64,000 nucleotides of DNA from Orobanche coerulescens (lineage: Eukaryota; Streptophyta; Magnoliopsida; Lamiales; Orobanchaceae). The stretch spans positions 87,215,644 to 87,279,643 of the forward strand of contig CM065809.1 in NCBI GenBank assembly GCA_033398695.1, read 5' to 3'. Positions 23,851-34,421 of the stretch are shown in pieces. The position numbers and the translations under genes are program-made. Within the stretch, counting starts at the first letter, position 1. Each line of letters begins with the position of its first letter. The notes under the pieces are model-generated. The model searched no databases. It was not told the origin of the DNA and saw only the letters and a program-made list of their open reading frames with translations.

Positions 23851-24493
23851 GAGGTTGTTTTATGCATGATTGATGATACACGTATTATTCCGGAATAATG
23901 ATGTGGAGTTTGTTGCCGCTGTCACGATACTGTGGAGACGTTGGTAAATGATGGTTATTCTTGTCTCCGGTATTTTATTTTACTCGGACCTATGATTGTT
24001 ATGATTGCATGATTATACATACTAATGTATGAAATACTCTTACCGGCTATTTGCTGACCGCTTTGGGGGTGGATACATTGTTTGTGTATTCAGGTACATA
24101 TCCAGTTGTTGAGCTGGCGCAGGAAGGGACGAGTAGGATGAGCAGCAGTGACATTATCTCGATATATATTATGTCGTGTCAGTTGATATTGTTTTGGGTA
24201 TGTACTCGCGAGTACTGTTTTTATTGATGTCATGTCGGGGGTACCGTCTGGATGTTGTTACATGTTTATTGAGCTGGTTTTTGCTATGATCATATCCGAC
24301 CTGTCGGTCGAGATGTTATGAGTATGTTGTGTTGATGGCCTTGTTCTTTTTGATTATTGTAACGTTATTATGTTCGACCTGAGTGCTCGCTGTGTCTGTA
24401 TAAGTATGTTAAATAGGTCTTGCCTTGTGGATCCTCGAAATGGATCCACGGCGATGTAACAGTGCCGGACCGGGACGAGGTTGTTATCTGACC

Positions 24494-24866
24494 TTGATAG
24501 CGTACGTAACGACAGTCTAGAGGATACTGTCTCATTTCCATACCATGATTACGTTCGTACCGCCCATGCCATAACGTACGTAATACAGGTGTTGACTTAC
24601 TACAGTAGTATGTCTATTTAATGTACGTAATGAGAAATCCATAGCGTACGTTATCTTCTTCGTTGACTTGCCTTTTCCACACCTGCGCCGACAGTTTTCG
24701 ACCATGGGACCCACCCATCGATCATCGCCTGATCCTCCCTGATATGACCTTTACGTACGTTACCTATCCTTATTAATGTACGTAAGCTTTGTGCACCTTA
24801 CGTACATTAATAATCCTTCTTAACGTACGTAAGCTAGCATACGCTAAGTCCTTACTTTAGCGTACG
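24494..24866. repeat. U3 array of TTACGTACGTAA palindromes in the E5 left LTR
   Basis: About ten copies of TTACGTACGTAA and variants such as AACGTACGTAA, TAGCGTACGTTA and TTAATGTACGTAA. Some have TAGCG on one side, a form intermediate with the E7/E9 motif. Confidence 0.83.
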
Positions 24867-25554
24867 TTAATCAGGCTATACTTAGCCAATTCTAGTTGTT
24901 CTTATCCATCGTTTCGATATATATACACGACATGCTGAATACAAATATTCATTCTAATAATATTCTGATACGATACACAATATCCTCAAATGCAATTGTC
25001 GACCAACTACGACAATTATACCAATACATATGTCTCAGCCCTTCAATTATTTTATCCATACTATACAGATTCCACACTGTACAATATAACTCGAATAAAA
25101 TAACATTAAACAACTATAGTAGAAATTGAGGATATTACATTCTACCCTACTTAAAATAAGTTTCATCCTCGAAACTTGCAATCTGGTCACAATAGAAAGT
25201 TCAACCACAATATCCAAAATCATCACGAAACCGATCAATCATCATCATTAATGAATAACCAAAACAGTATACTTACAAATACGTGAAGTCGATGATCTCC
25301 TGCGATACTAGCAAATGACTCCACATCAAAGCCTCAATACACTTACAATCACAATTTCACAAATCTCAACAAAATACATCGTTATAACTCAATTATGGAA
25401 TAATCCATCCATGTCAAAACCTGTCTACCTGATCGCACAATCAAATACACGAAACATCCATGAAGCAACTATCCAAAGGGTCAACAAATCCCAAAACATC
25501 GACATAAGTTCCGAACACTCATACGATCAATAATAATGATCAACCAAAAAATTA

Positions 25555-25725
25555 ACCGAGAATATCATCGATATGATAAACTCCAATACGACCAACCAAA
25601 GGTCAAAACACACCGAGAAGATCATCCACATGATAAACTCCAATACTACCAACGAACGATCAACAATAACTGACAATACCCTCACACGGTAAGCTCCAAC
25701 ACGATCAACACAGAACCACAGAGAC
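25555..25725. repeat. Diverged minisatellite near the polypurine tract of E5
   Basis: Three units of about 55-60 bp with GATAAACTCCAATAC and ACCAAC; the reverse complement of the E2 minisatellite unit. Confidence 0.75.
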
Positions 25726-27406
25726 AGATATACGAGAGAATAAAATTCTCAAAATGTTATACAAATCACATACAGTGGATCTCAAAGAAACGCACCCGAC
25801 TGTTGAACATACCCCTCGGGCGTACGAACAACCAGTCACAAACCGTCGAACATACCCAATCATACATGGCGTGGGAACGACCAATCAATACCCAAAACAA
25901 CCATCCTTGGGTTACCATCCCCAATTCTACACTTACTAAGAAATCACTCAAAATACCACATGCGAAGAAAAATTCGGTGGCTTAAAAGTCAAAAATCACT
26001 ATAGCAAAATCACGCCACTACCACACCAATAGAGTCACATAGCACATATGCCCCGGTTTCACATAACCCGGAGTTCCAAAGTCATATTCTGTACTGAATC
26101 TACAACACGCGGCATATTTCTCTTATCTAATCAACCAACCGGTTATCCTAGATAATCCAAGCTACCATGATGAAATACGAATCTCTTTTCATCATACCAT
26201 TCTGATGTATTATCCATCTTATGAGTCTTACTCAGAACTTCACCGCGATATGCATTATGCACTACGTTTGTACGTATACCAATTACATTTTCAAAACAAC
26301 ATTGAAATCATACAATCTTGTCAATAAAATCCATTTTCAAAAGTTTCTTTAAAGAATTTCGAAAGTCAAAACATATATTTGTTCGCAAGACTACAAAAGT
26401 CAATTTTCGAAAAGTTAAACCGGCTCGCTTATGTCAAGTACTCGATGAAAATTCTTTTCGAATACTCACGGTTAAATAAAATGAATTATGCAAATGATTG
26501 ACTACATCCATGCTCCTGTATACCAATTCACCTCCACAACAATTCTACTGACACTCAATCGAAAAAACACACAATAGAATCCTAAATCTTGTGGTGTAGA
26601 GCTTGTTAAATTCGCTCTTTCCCACGGATGACTCACAGTATCGATAATATCCCATTCTGCAACCCTTCAACTATGCCATGATGAAACATGTTTTTAAAGA
26701 CAACAATACTGTCTCTCGAAATAAATTTAAGAAAACACATTTTCATGACAGCGAGCAAACTAGTTTATTCAAAATATATCATGTTTAAAAGTATCATTTT
26801 CAAATGTTCATAAACTGTTCCGTGTATCTCAAAATGAAATGGCATGACAACATGTTCCTCTCAAGAATCCACAATATTTCTCCCAAATACACAACTCTGT
26901 TTCCCAAGTTTAACCGACATAATGATTTTCCATAATTACAGTTTCTCAAGATCATCGGTTCTATTCCAACTATTATATTCTGCTACCTTATGCTGTAACA
27001 CATAATATTTTTATGAATGTTTCTCAAAGTACATCAACTTATAACTGCAAATAACCTCAATGCAATTAAAAAATCCAAATACTTACAGATCGTGAAGTCG
27101 ACGATTCCCCGTGATACTGGTACATGTCTAAACTCAAGAAAATACTCGATACAGATATTTTCAAAATATGCGTTTTGAAAAATCAGTTCAACTCAAAATA
27201 CAACACATCTCTTTCCATAGAATCACGTTAATACTATTTGGATAAGTTTTAAAACAACCACAGTACCACACTGGTAAACCACATAACACACAAGCCCGAA
27301 TGAACAACAAAAATCCAGGGCTCTAATACTTGCCAACCGACAACTCAAATTACGTGACAAAAACACGACTCGACTCGACCCGACAATCTAGGTTTTCACA
27401 ACCTAA

Positions 27407-27418
27407 GCTCTAATACCA
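27407..27418 (-). other. Primer binding site of E5 (initiator tRNA-Met)
   Basis: Minus strand TGGTATTAGAGC, one change from the standard TGGTATCAGAGC, five bases from the LTR. Confidence 0.82.
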
Positions 27419-28439
27419 TATTCTGTAACACTCCCAGAACCATCCGGGAATATTACAGCATTGTGGGCCCCGAAACGGAACCCACAAGGCTGAAAGATAT
27501 TTTTACAAACATTTAAAATATGCCTACGTGGCGATGACGGTGATATCTTTTAAAAATATTCAAAGACTATGAAATCCATTTAGCAATACCATCGTAAAGT
27601 CTCATTTGAAGTACATGGCCAAAACGCCAAAACTCAATAATTTCAAAAGTATATGTTAAAGCACCGCTTGCACGTATCGACAAAATAATTTAGAAAATGA
27701 TTTTCCAAAATAAACCCAAATTCGCAAAATACTAGCAACTCATTTTCAAACACACTCGCATCGAATATAACAAATAAGTAAAATACTTTTGCAGCGGAAA
27801 ATAACAACTAGTCAAAGTACTCAATTCACAAACACACGCCATAGATAGTATCCTCCGGGAAGCTCATCTCTTCATGACCGCTACAAGCTCAAATTCCGAG
27901 TACCTAAAACTAAAGCCCACGACGGGGTCAGATGTAATACTCAACATGATAACGATCACATCTCATCAATAATTACATACCAATGAAATTACAAAGTAAG
28001 AATACTACCAAACGTAATCTTACCGCCATAACTTTACCAACTCGTGATAATCATTACCAAAGTAATCCTTACCAAAATTCACATCTCATATCCTCAACAA
28101 CACAATAAAATCATACCCAAACATCTGTACTGTATCCCAAACAATACCCAAGATTCTCAAAACATCATAACTCACTGATACGAAATATACCAACTCTGAC
28201 CAATTCAATCCATCGGATATCATTAATCAAATCTCAACACGATAATCGATTGTCCATCAGAGACAAATACCAAAAATGAAATACGGAACATACCTCAGGA
28301 TATGCAATGCCATGACGAATCATGTCAGTCTAATCCAAGATCAGATCAATACAACATACGGACATGGTCCTACAAAAGACCTACAAATTCATACTCACAT
28401 GGCAACATCAATATGCCCACAACAATAACAACAATGTAT

Positions 28440-28700
28440 ACTCATGGAAATCCGATGATTCAGCACACACAGCATATATCCCAAGATGATCCTCATAGAT
28501 CAACACGATGTGGATAACCCATAATCTACATATGCACAACAACAACACATGGGTAATCCGATGATCCAGCTTTCACTGCATAGATCCCAAGACGATCCCG
28601 TCGGACCAACACGAGGTGGAAAACCCATCCTGCGATCCAGCGCACATAGCATAGATTCCCATGATGATCCAGTCGCACCAACACATGGTGGACAACAACA
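28440..28700. repeat. Tandem module in the E5 right LTR
   Basis: Three units of about 80-100 bp. On the minus strand they contain GGTCCGACGGGATCGTC and ATCTATGC, as in E7. Confidence 0.8.
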
Positions 28701-30254
28701 ACAATGCACAAATGCACGATAACAATACACACATGCCTGACAACAACAATACATGAATGTATCGGAACTTGAAAGACACAAAAATGATTAGAGTACTTGC
28801 CCCGAGTCCTTCGAGAGCAATACACGATGTCAAGACCATCACCAATAATTTCCTTAGTATTCGACAATTCAAAAGTACCACAGACTGTAGATAACTCATA
28901 CAATCGCATATACCACAATATACCCTCAATACCCAAGTATACCAATAATGAGTGTAAATCATATACATTATGATTTAACTCCCAAAATCGGAAAACAACA
29001 TACAATCCAAATCTCCAGAATTTATACCTATACTCATTGCTATATGAATCATAAGTGAAATGAAACCGAAATCATTCATTAAATATTATAAAATGAACAA
29101 GTAATAACTTGCCTCGATATCGATGACGATAGTGAAGCCGTTACCAATTCATTGCCGTCGTCTACAAGCTACACGACCCTGGACAAAGCAACTCACGAAC
29201 ATCCTTAAACTCGACCGCAACATATTATTCTAATCAACGATCAATCCTCACAACCTATTGTAATAATCGATAACAAAAAGTTCGATAACAATCAACATCA
29301 ATATACTCAACCAATCAAACTCAACGGTTCCACAATATCTCGATTAAACATAAATCCGAACAACCCAAATCACTCAATCATGAATCCATAACCACAATAT
29401 GATTCCAAAATCTGATAATCATATCAACAATCAATTCAACCCGATAACTAGAATTATAACATACTCAATTCCGAAATCAATTTTATATACGGATTAACAC
29501 GATTCCTCCTTGTTCTACTCTTAGTTTCATAGCAAAATTATTATACCGATTATTATCATCAATCCGAATCATCCAATTCGTTCCACATTATAGATAATCA
29601 TATTCCAAGGCTGTCAAATAATCCAATCATTCGAATTGAACATTTATAAAATACGTATGAACTTCCAAACTCAAAGGTGAATAATCATCGCATCAAACTC
29701 GTAATCATATTCGTATTCCTATACAAGCATTATACCAAAACACATAACTTAGTTCTAGATATGAATATTCCATATTCATATCCAAAACACCAACCCCTTA
29801 CACATATTCATCATGTCATGCATATAATTCAAGAGTTCCTCAAGAACATGATATCAACAAAACAACATACCCCAATGTCTTCCAACATCTAAACCATAAT
29901 CTAATTCATAATCCAAGGCATATATCATCATATTCTTCAACATACACTTCAGATAACATCAAGAATCTTAACAATACCACCATAACCATCATCATACGAA
30001 TTAATCATAAACAGCAACATCAAAATCCAAAAGTAAAGGGAGGGATTTCCCAACATACCTCTTCAAGATGAACAACACAATCGAACACCATAAGAATCAA
30101 CAATATCTCCATATCTTAAGCTCTAATTCATGCTCTCAAGCTTACAACCAAGTGGGAAGAGAATAAAATCGGTCTGGGAGGGTTGAGAGGCGAAGAAATG
30201 AAGTGGAACTCTCCAAAATGATGAAATGGCGGAGCCCTCATATTAAAAGAAATT

Positions 30255-30710
30255 CAGCCATTACGTATGCTACATAAACCACTTAATGTCCGTAACAATC
30301 CTTATGTACATTATCTGAACTTGATAGTGTACAACGATAGTCCAGAGGCTACTGCCTCATTTCCATACCATGATTACGTACATAAGGCCCATGCCATAGC
30401 GTACGTAATACATGTGTTGACTTACTACAGTAGTATGTCCATTTAACGTACGTAATGAGAAATCCATAGCGTACGTTATCCTCTCGTTGACTTTCCTTTT
30501 CCACACCTGCGCCGACAGTTTCTGACCACAGGACCCACCCGTCGATCACATCCTGAACCTTCCTGATATGACCTTTAGGTATGTTAACTACCCTTCTTAA
30601 CATACAAAAGCTTTGTGCACCTTATGTACATTAATAATCCTTCTTAACGTACATAAGACTTGTGCATTAGCGTACGTTAAATCCTTATATTAGCATACGT
30701 TAATCAGTCT
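30255..30710. repeat. U3 palindrome array in the E5 right LTR
   Basis: TTACGTACGTAA-type copies as in the left LTR, more decayed (AACATACAAAAG, TTATGTACATTAA). It follows a weak TATA-like TTTAATAT on the minus strand near 30240. Confidence 0.8.
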
Positions 30711-30982
30711 ATACTTAGCCAATTCCAACTGTTCCTGTCAGTCGTCTCGATATACCGGATACATATACACGACATGTTGAATACATATATTCATTCTAAT
30801 AATATTCTCATACGATACACAATATCCTCAAATGCAATTGTCGACCAACTACGACGATTTTACTAATACAGATGTCTGAGTCCTTCAATTATTTTATCCA
30901 TACTGTACAGATTCCAAACTATACAATATAACACGGATAAAAATAACATTAAACAACCATAGTAGAAATTCAGGATATTACA

Positions 30983-31444
30983 GTTAGTTGCCACGGAGAC
31001 TCGATTCTCTTTCGGACATTCAACCATCTCGAATAATTTTTCGGGGTGCTCGATCCAGTGGACAATATCAGCAGGCTCATAGGAGCCTTCAGAAGTCTTA
31101 GGTCGCTGACGAGAGATGTCGTTAATAAACCGACTCATGGTTCTGCCGTGCACCGAAGGCAGTGGATGAAGTTCCTATTGCTAGTCAGTAGTAGCAGCTC
31201 ACTGCAAAGTTTCCATCATTTAGCTCACCTGGGTCATCTGAGTCATCATGCCCTACATAATAACATAAGGGTCGATGCAAGCATCTTAGTTTCGTTAGGT
31301 GTGGTGTGACTGGTTCTCAGTAGGAAAATCACTACGTGCTGAGCTCTGCTCCACATTTGAAAGTATATTGGCTTATTGCCTCTGGATATAGCCCCTTTGG
31401 CGGCCTCGACCCCCTGTACCACGGCCTCTCAAATTTCTATCCAT
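30983..31444 (-). pseudogene. E4 gag, N-terminal part
   Basis: Start ATG at 31444 (MDRNLRGRG). The part nearest E5 reads IVHWIEHPEKLFEMVECP and RVSVATN and parallels E9 gag at 38650-38760. It joins in sense to 8347 once E5 is removed. Several indels and at least one stop in the middle. The E5 target duplication GTTAG is its last coding piece (30983-30987). Confidence 0.8.
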
Positions 31445-31950
31445 ACAGAAAGAATCAAACAATAATCATAAGCACAGTTCATGACCGTCTTTACGGCCAA
31501 TCACAAATTCACGCAAAGTTAATTACAACAATGAAACTACATATTCAAGAAAATAGTTCATCATGATTTATCGGCACCACGAGTGCTACACAAAATATCA
31601 TATCGACACCAAGTCGAAACAAATTCAGTCACATAATTAATCCAAGATTCTCCTCGGAATATCAATAAGATAAATTCCACCATATATCACTCGGAATATC
31701 ATGATCAACAAAACGATCAATTCTGCCATTAACATCTTGCCATAAGTGCTCATATGCAATACTTCCTATTATTGCATTATGCCCCATTTTCTGTTGCCTT
31801 AGGCCAAAAATTGATATATCCAACACTTTGTGGGTGTTGCATCTGATCGCGTGGCATTTGACCTCTAATCCACGTCAATAGTGGGTCCCACTTTCATCCA
31901 CGTCAACATTGGGTCCCATTTTCATCCACGTCAACAATGGACCCTTTTCC
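31445..31950. other. E4 leader remnant and flank of E9
   Basis: 31445-31740 looks like the non-coding leader of E4. 31741-31950 is AT-rich and ends in a short tandem repeat (GGGTCCCATTTTCATCCACG, 28-bp unit) into which E9 inserted; related sequence resumes at 42049. No gene seen. Confidence 0.55.
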
Positions 31951-33577
31951 TGTAACACCCCAAACTAGGCGGATATTACAGTGTCGTGGACCCCCGACTG
32001 GGACCCACCAGGCGAATGAAAATGAATGAATTATACAGGTAAATGTAGTACCGAACCACATTACAACATCAATTACTCCGATGAGGAGTTTTATACAACA
32101 CACCCAGGATGATACTGAATACCAGTATATTTTATATGGAGATAAAATATACAACAATGAGTGAGATGAATATTCAAACGGAATGTCTGCAGCGGAATAA
32201 AATAAAAGAAACATAATGACTGAAAAGACTGGGGCCCCCTACTAGTATCACTGGGACTCCTCGCCGTCACCGTGCTCTCCCGTGCCTTAGCCTTGCCATG
32301 ACACAGCAGTATCCCCAACGGAATCGCTTATCTGAGAACAACAATCCTCAAGGGTTGAAAATACACAATCATGATATGTCCGGAATTATGAATTATCCTG
32401 TCGAAACATACGCAATCAAACATGCTATATAAATCGACTATCGAGACGGCTCAAAGGAATGGCGCCACACAACGTCCGGATGGAAATGTGTCCGTACACA
32501 AGCCACCATCACACGTGGTCTTGTGCCTAATCGTCTCACGAAGTAATCGACTCGTGTGCACAGTACAATGGGAGGCCATCTACCACCACACGACATAATT
32601 TTGCCCGTCATGAATATCCTACACATTCCAACCGCACGCCAAGATGACCCGGAATGTCACAATATGGCAAAAGTGACAACGAAAATGAATAATGACTCAC
32701 CAAGGTTAAATGATGGTGAAATGAATGATAGCTCAATGGAATGATCGGAACCGCTGTTCCTTATGACCGAGGTGATTAATTGACAATGACAAGTTTTGAT
32801 ACGGTTAATACAATGATGAATGAGTTACGATTATGAATGAACAACAACAAAAGGAATGAATATCCTTTTAACCGAGTAAGAATTAACTTACTCAATACCG
32901 ATGAAGAATGTCCTTCCACGAACAACGCCCTAATGAAAAGTCGGTCGCTCGAACAACCTTGAACATCAATAGTTACCAACAACCGATCAATACACGACTC
33001 AAATACGATCATAACCGACCCAAACGTCGATACAACAATATCCGAACTCGTAGATGTACTCTAACGAAAGCGTTGAGATACCGTTGGTTAAAACCAAACC
33101 CAAATAATCGAACCAACTCCAACATGATTGATTCAAACCAAAAAACATTATCAATGATATCAATAATCTCATAGAAATCCACAATCCAAGTTTATAATAA
33201 CGACAATCGGAAATCCCCAAAATAACCGAAGTCAACCCCAAGGGTTCTTGGAATAATTCGAAAATAACCGTTTAAATCCGTAGGAATATATTTATCCAAG
33301 TTAGATAATCCATAACTAACATATTCCAATGATAATCCAAGCTTACGAAGAAATCGGAAGGAAAACCCAAAAATCCGAAATTCTAGATCCAAGAGATTAA
33401 TACCTTTGATTCGATGTGATGAAGATGATGAAATGATGATCAATCCGAAAGATGAGCTTGAAGATGATGATTGATGATTACGCCTCGAAGAATCCTCTCC
33501 GAATCGCTCGAAATCGCCCAAAATTACCGAAGGAATGAAATGAGATGAATAAATGACGAACTCTGACTAAACTGTCC

Positions 33578-33585
33578 AATTTATA
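33578..33585 (-). promoter_or_regulatory. TATA box of the E9 3' LTR
   Basis: Minus strand TATAAATT between the palindrome array and R. In the 5' LTR the same place (about 41235-41242) reads AATAAATT, so the copy that would drive the element has lost its TATA. Confidence 0.65.
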
Positions 33586-33596
33586 GTCAGTCCAGG

Positions 33597-34162
33597 TTAG
33601 CGTGCGCTAGCCCTTGTGCGTAGCGTGCGCTAACGAGTAATTTGGGTAGTCCAGTACCCACTGTCCGAACACAGTAGCGCGCGCTACGTACCTTCTTGTA
33701 GCGTGCGCTACGGCCCTACTACTAGCGTGCGCTAAGATCCATTATTAGTGTGCGCTATCGAAATATTGATGCCCAGTACTGGAGTCCAGAAAACTATCTG
33801 ACCTCTGATCTGACCCCGATAGCGTGCGCTACAACCATTGTTTAGCGTGCGCTAATATATCGGTTGCGTACGCTAACAACAATACATAGCGTGCGCTATG
33901 AATAAATCCAGTGCAGTCCAGTAGCCACTGGACTCAACCTGATCCGTCCCTAGCGCGCGCTACTCCACACATATAGCGTGCGCTACTACAACTCGTTAGC
34001 GCGCGCTACTTACCACTCGTAGCGTGCGCTACCTATAACTCACCTGCAGTCCAGTACCTTACGATGCGGTAAATAACCTTAGCGTGCGCTAAAGCCGAGT
34101 GGTAGCGTGCGCTACCTATACCCAATTAGCGACGCTAAAGGAGTATGTAGCGTGCGCTACTC
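33597..34162. repeat. U3 array of TAGCGTGCGCTA palindromes, E9 3' LTR
   Basis: About 18 copies of TAGCGTGCGCTA or the perfect palindrome TAGCGCGCGCTA; one TA-centred variant (TTGCGTACGCTA) and one shortened copy (TAGCGACGCTA at about 34127). Confidence 0.92.
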
Positions 34163-34387
34163 CTCATGCACACTTTCAACGAAAATGACAATGATGATAA
34201 ACACGTCACGAAACTCCAATGTGATTAGTGATGAATGACGATTGATACACGATAAGATTACTCTGAATGATGAATACAATGACTGAATATGAGTGACATA
34301 TTATCAATAATGAATGAAATTACTGAGTATCAATTACTGAATGATAAATACTGAATGATAATTACTGAATTACAACTGGGTATTACA

Positions 34388-34402
34388 TACACCCCCCCTT
34401 AA
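34388..34402 (-). other. Polypurine tract of E9
   Basis: Minus strand TTAAGGGGGGGTGTA just upstream of the 3' LTR, after the GTTTCGGGGACGAAACT block. Confidence 0.85.
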
Positions 34403-34421
34403 AAGAGTTTCGTCCCCGAAA

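Larger units (their letters stand above)
22232..24487 (+). mobile_element. E8: solo LTR, right edge eroded
   Basis: Starts TGTGATAATCC; the last part (GGATCCACGGCGATGTAACAGTGCC and on to GGTTGTTAT) parallels the ends of E3 and E14. The block TATAAATATGG followed by GAGCAGTC and CCGCGGCTGGAG is shared with E14, so all three are one family. No target duplication is visible; about 30 bp of E5 LTR present at 30277-30307 are missing here, so insertion was accompanied or followed by a flank deletion. Confidence 0.78.
8348..25139 (-). repeat. 3' LTR of E5, in four pieces
   Basis: The LTR pieces are 8348-9293, 17951-19529, 21891-22231 and about 24488-25139. They are collinear with the intact partner LTR at 27424-30982, which keeps uninterrupted sequence at the E6 and E7 sites (28371 and 29918). 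The terminal bases are eroded (TACACCC instead of TGTAACACTCCC) and the inner end is GGATATTACA. Confidence 0.85.
25140..27423 (-). other. E5 internal region, non-coding (2284 bp)
   Basis: AT-rich sequence without any recognisable gag, protease, reverse transcriptase or integrase motif on either strand; the longest frames are short and unrelated to known proteins. A polypurine tract lies at the left (25140-25152, minus strand GTAGGGTAGAA) and a primer site at the right. It contains diverged 57-bp repeat units (25555-25725) shared with E2, and a segment with GTGAAGTCGATGATC at about 25284 that recurs near 27088. Confidence 0.75.
8348..30982 (-). mobile_element. E5: large non-coding LTR element (LARD-like), hosting E6, E7 and E8
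   Basis: Two LTRs of about 3.5 kb (native length) flank an internal region of 2284 bp. A primer binding site lies at the right and a polypurine tract at the left, so it is in minus orientation. No gag or pol is recognisable, which fits a large retrotransposon derivative mobilised by another element. It sits inside gag of E4 with an imperfect 5-bp target duplication (GGTAG at 8343-8347, GTTAG at 30983-30987). The insertion explains why E4 gag is split exactly at its two edges. Confidence 0.83.
27424..30982 (-). repeat. 5' LTR of E5 (3559 bp, intact)
   Basis: Plus-strand ends TGTAACACTCCC and GGATATTACA. It has no insertions and therefore serves as the reference for the broken LTR at 8348-25139. 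Confidence 0.9.
31951..34387 (-). repeat. 3' LTR of E9 (2437 bp)
   Basis: Plus-strand ends TGTAACACCCCAAACTAGG and CAACTGGGTATTACA. Very similar to 39615-42048. Confidence 0.94.

Noticed and set aside
33597..34162. Regularly recurring short palindromes that superficially look like a CRISPR array
   Set aside because: Repeats are only 12 bp, spacing is irregular, the sequence lies inside a plant LTR, the same array is in both LTRs of one element, and no cas-like genes exist.
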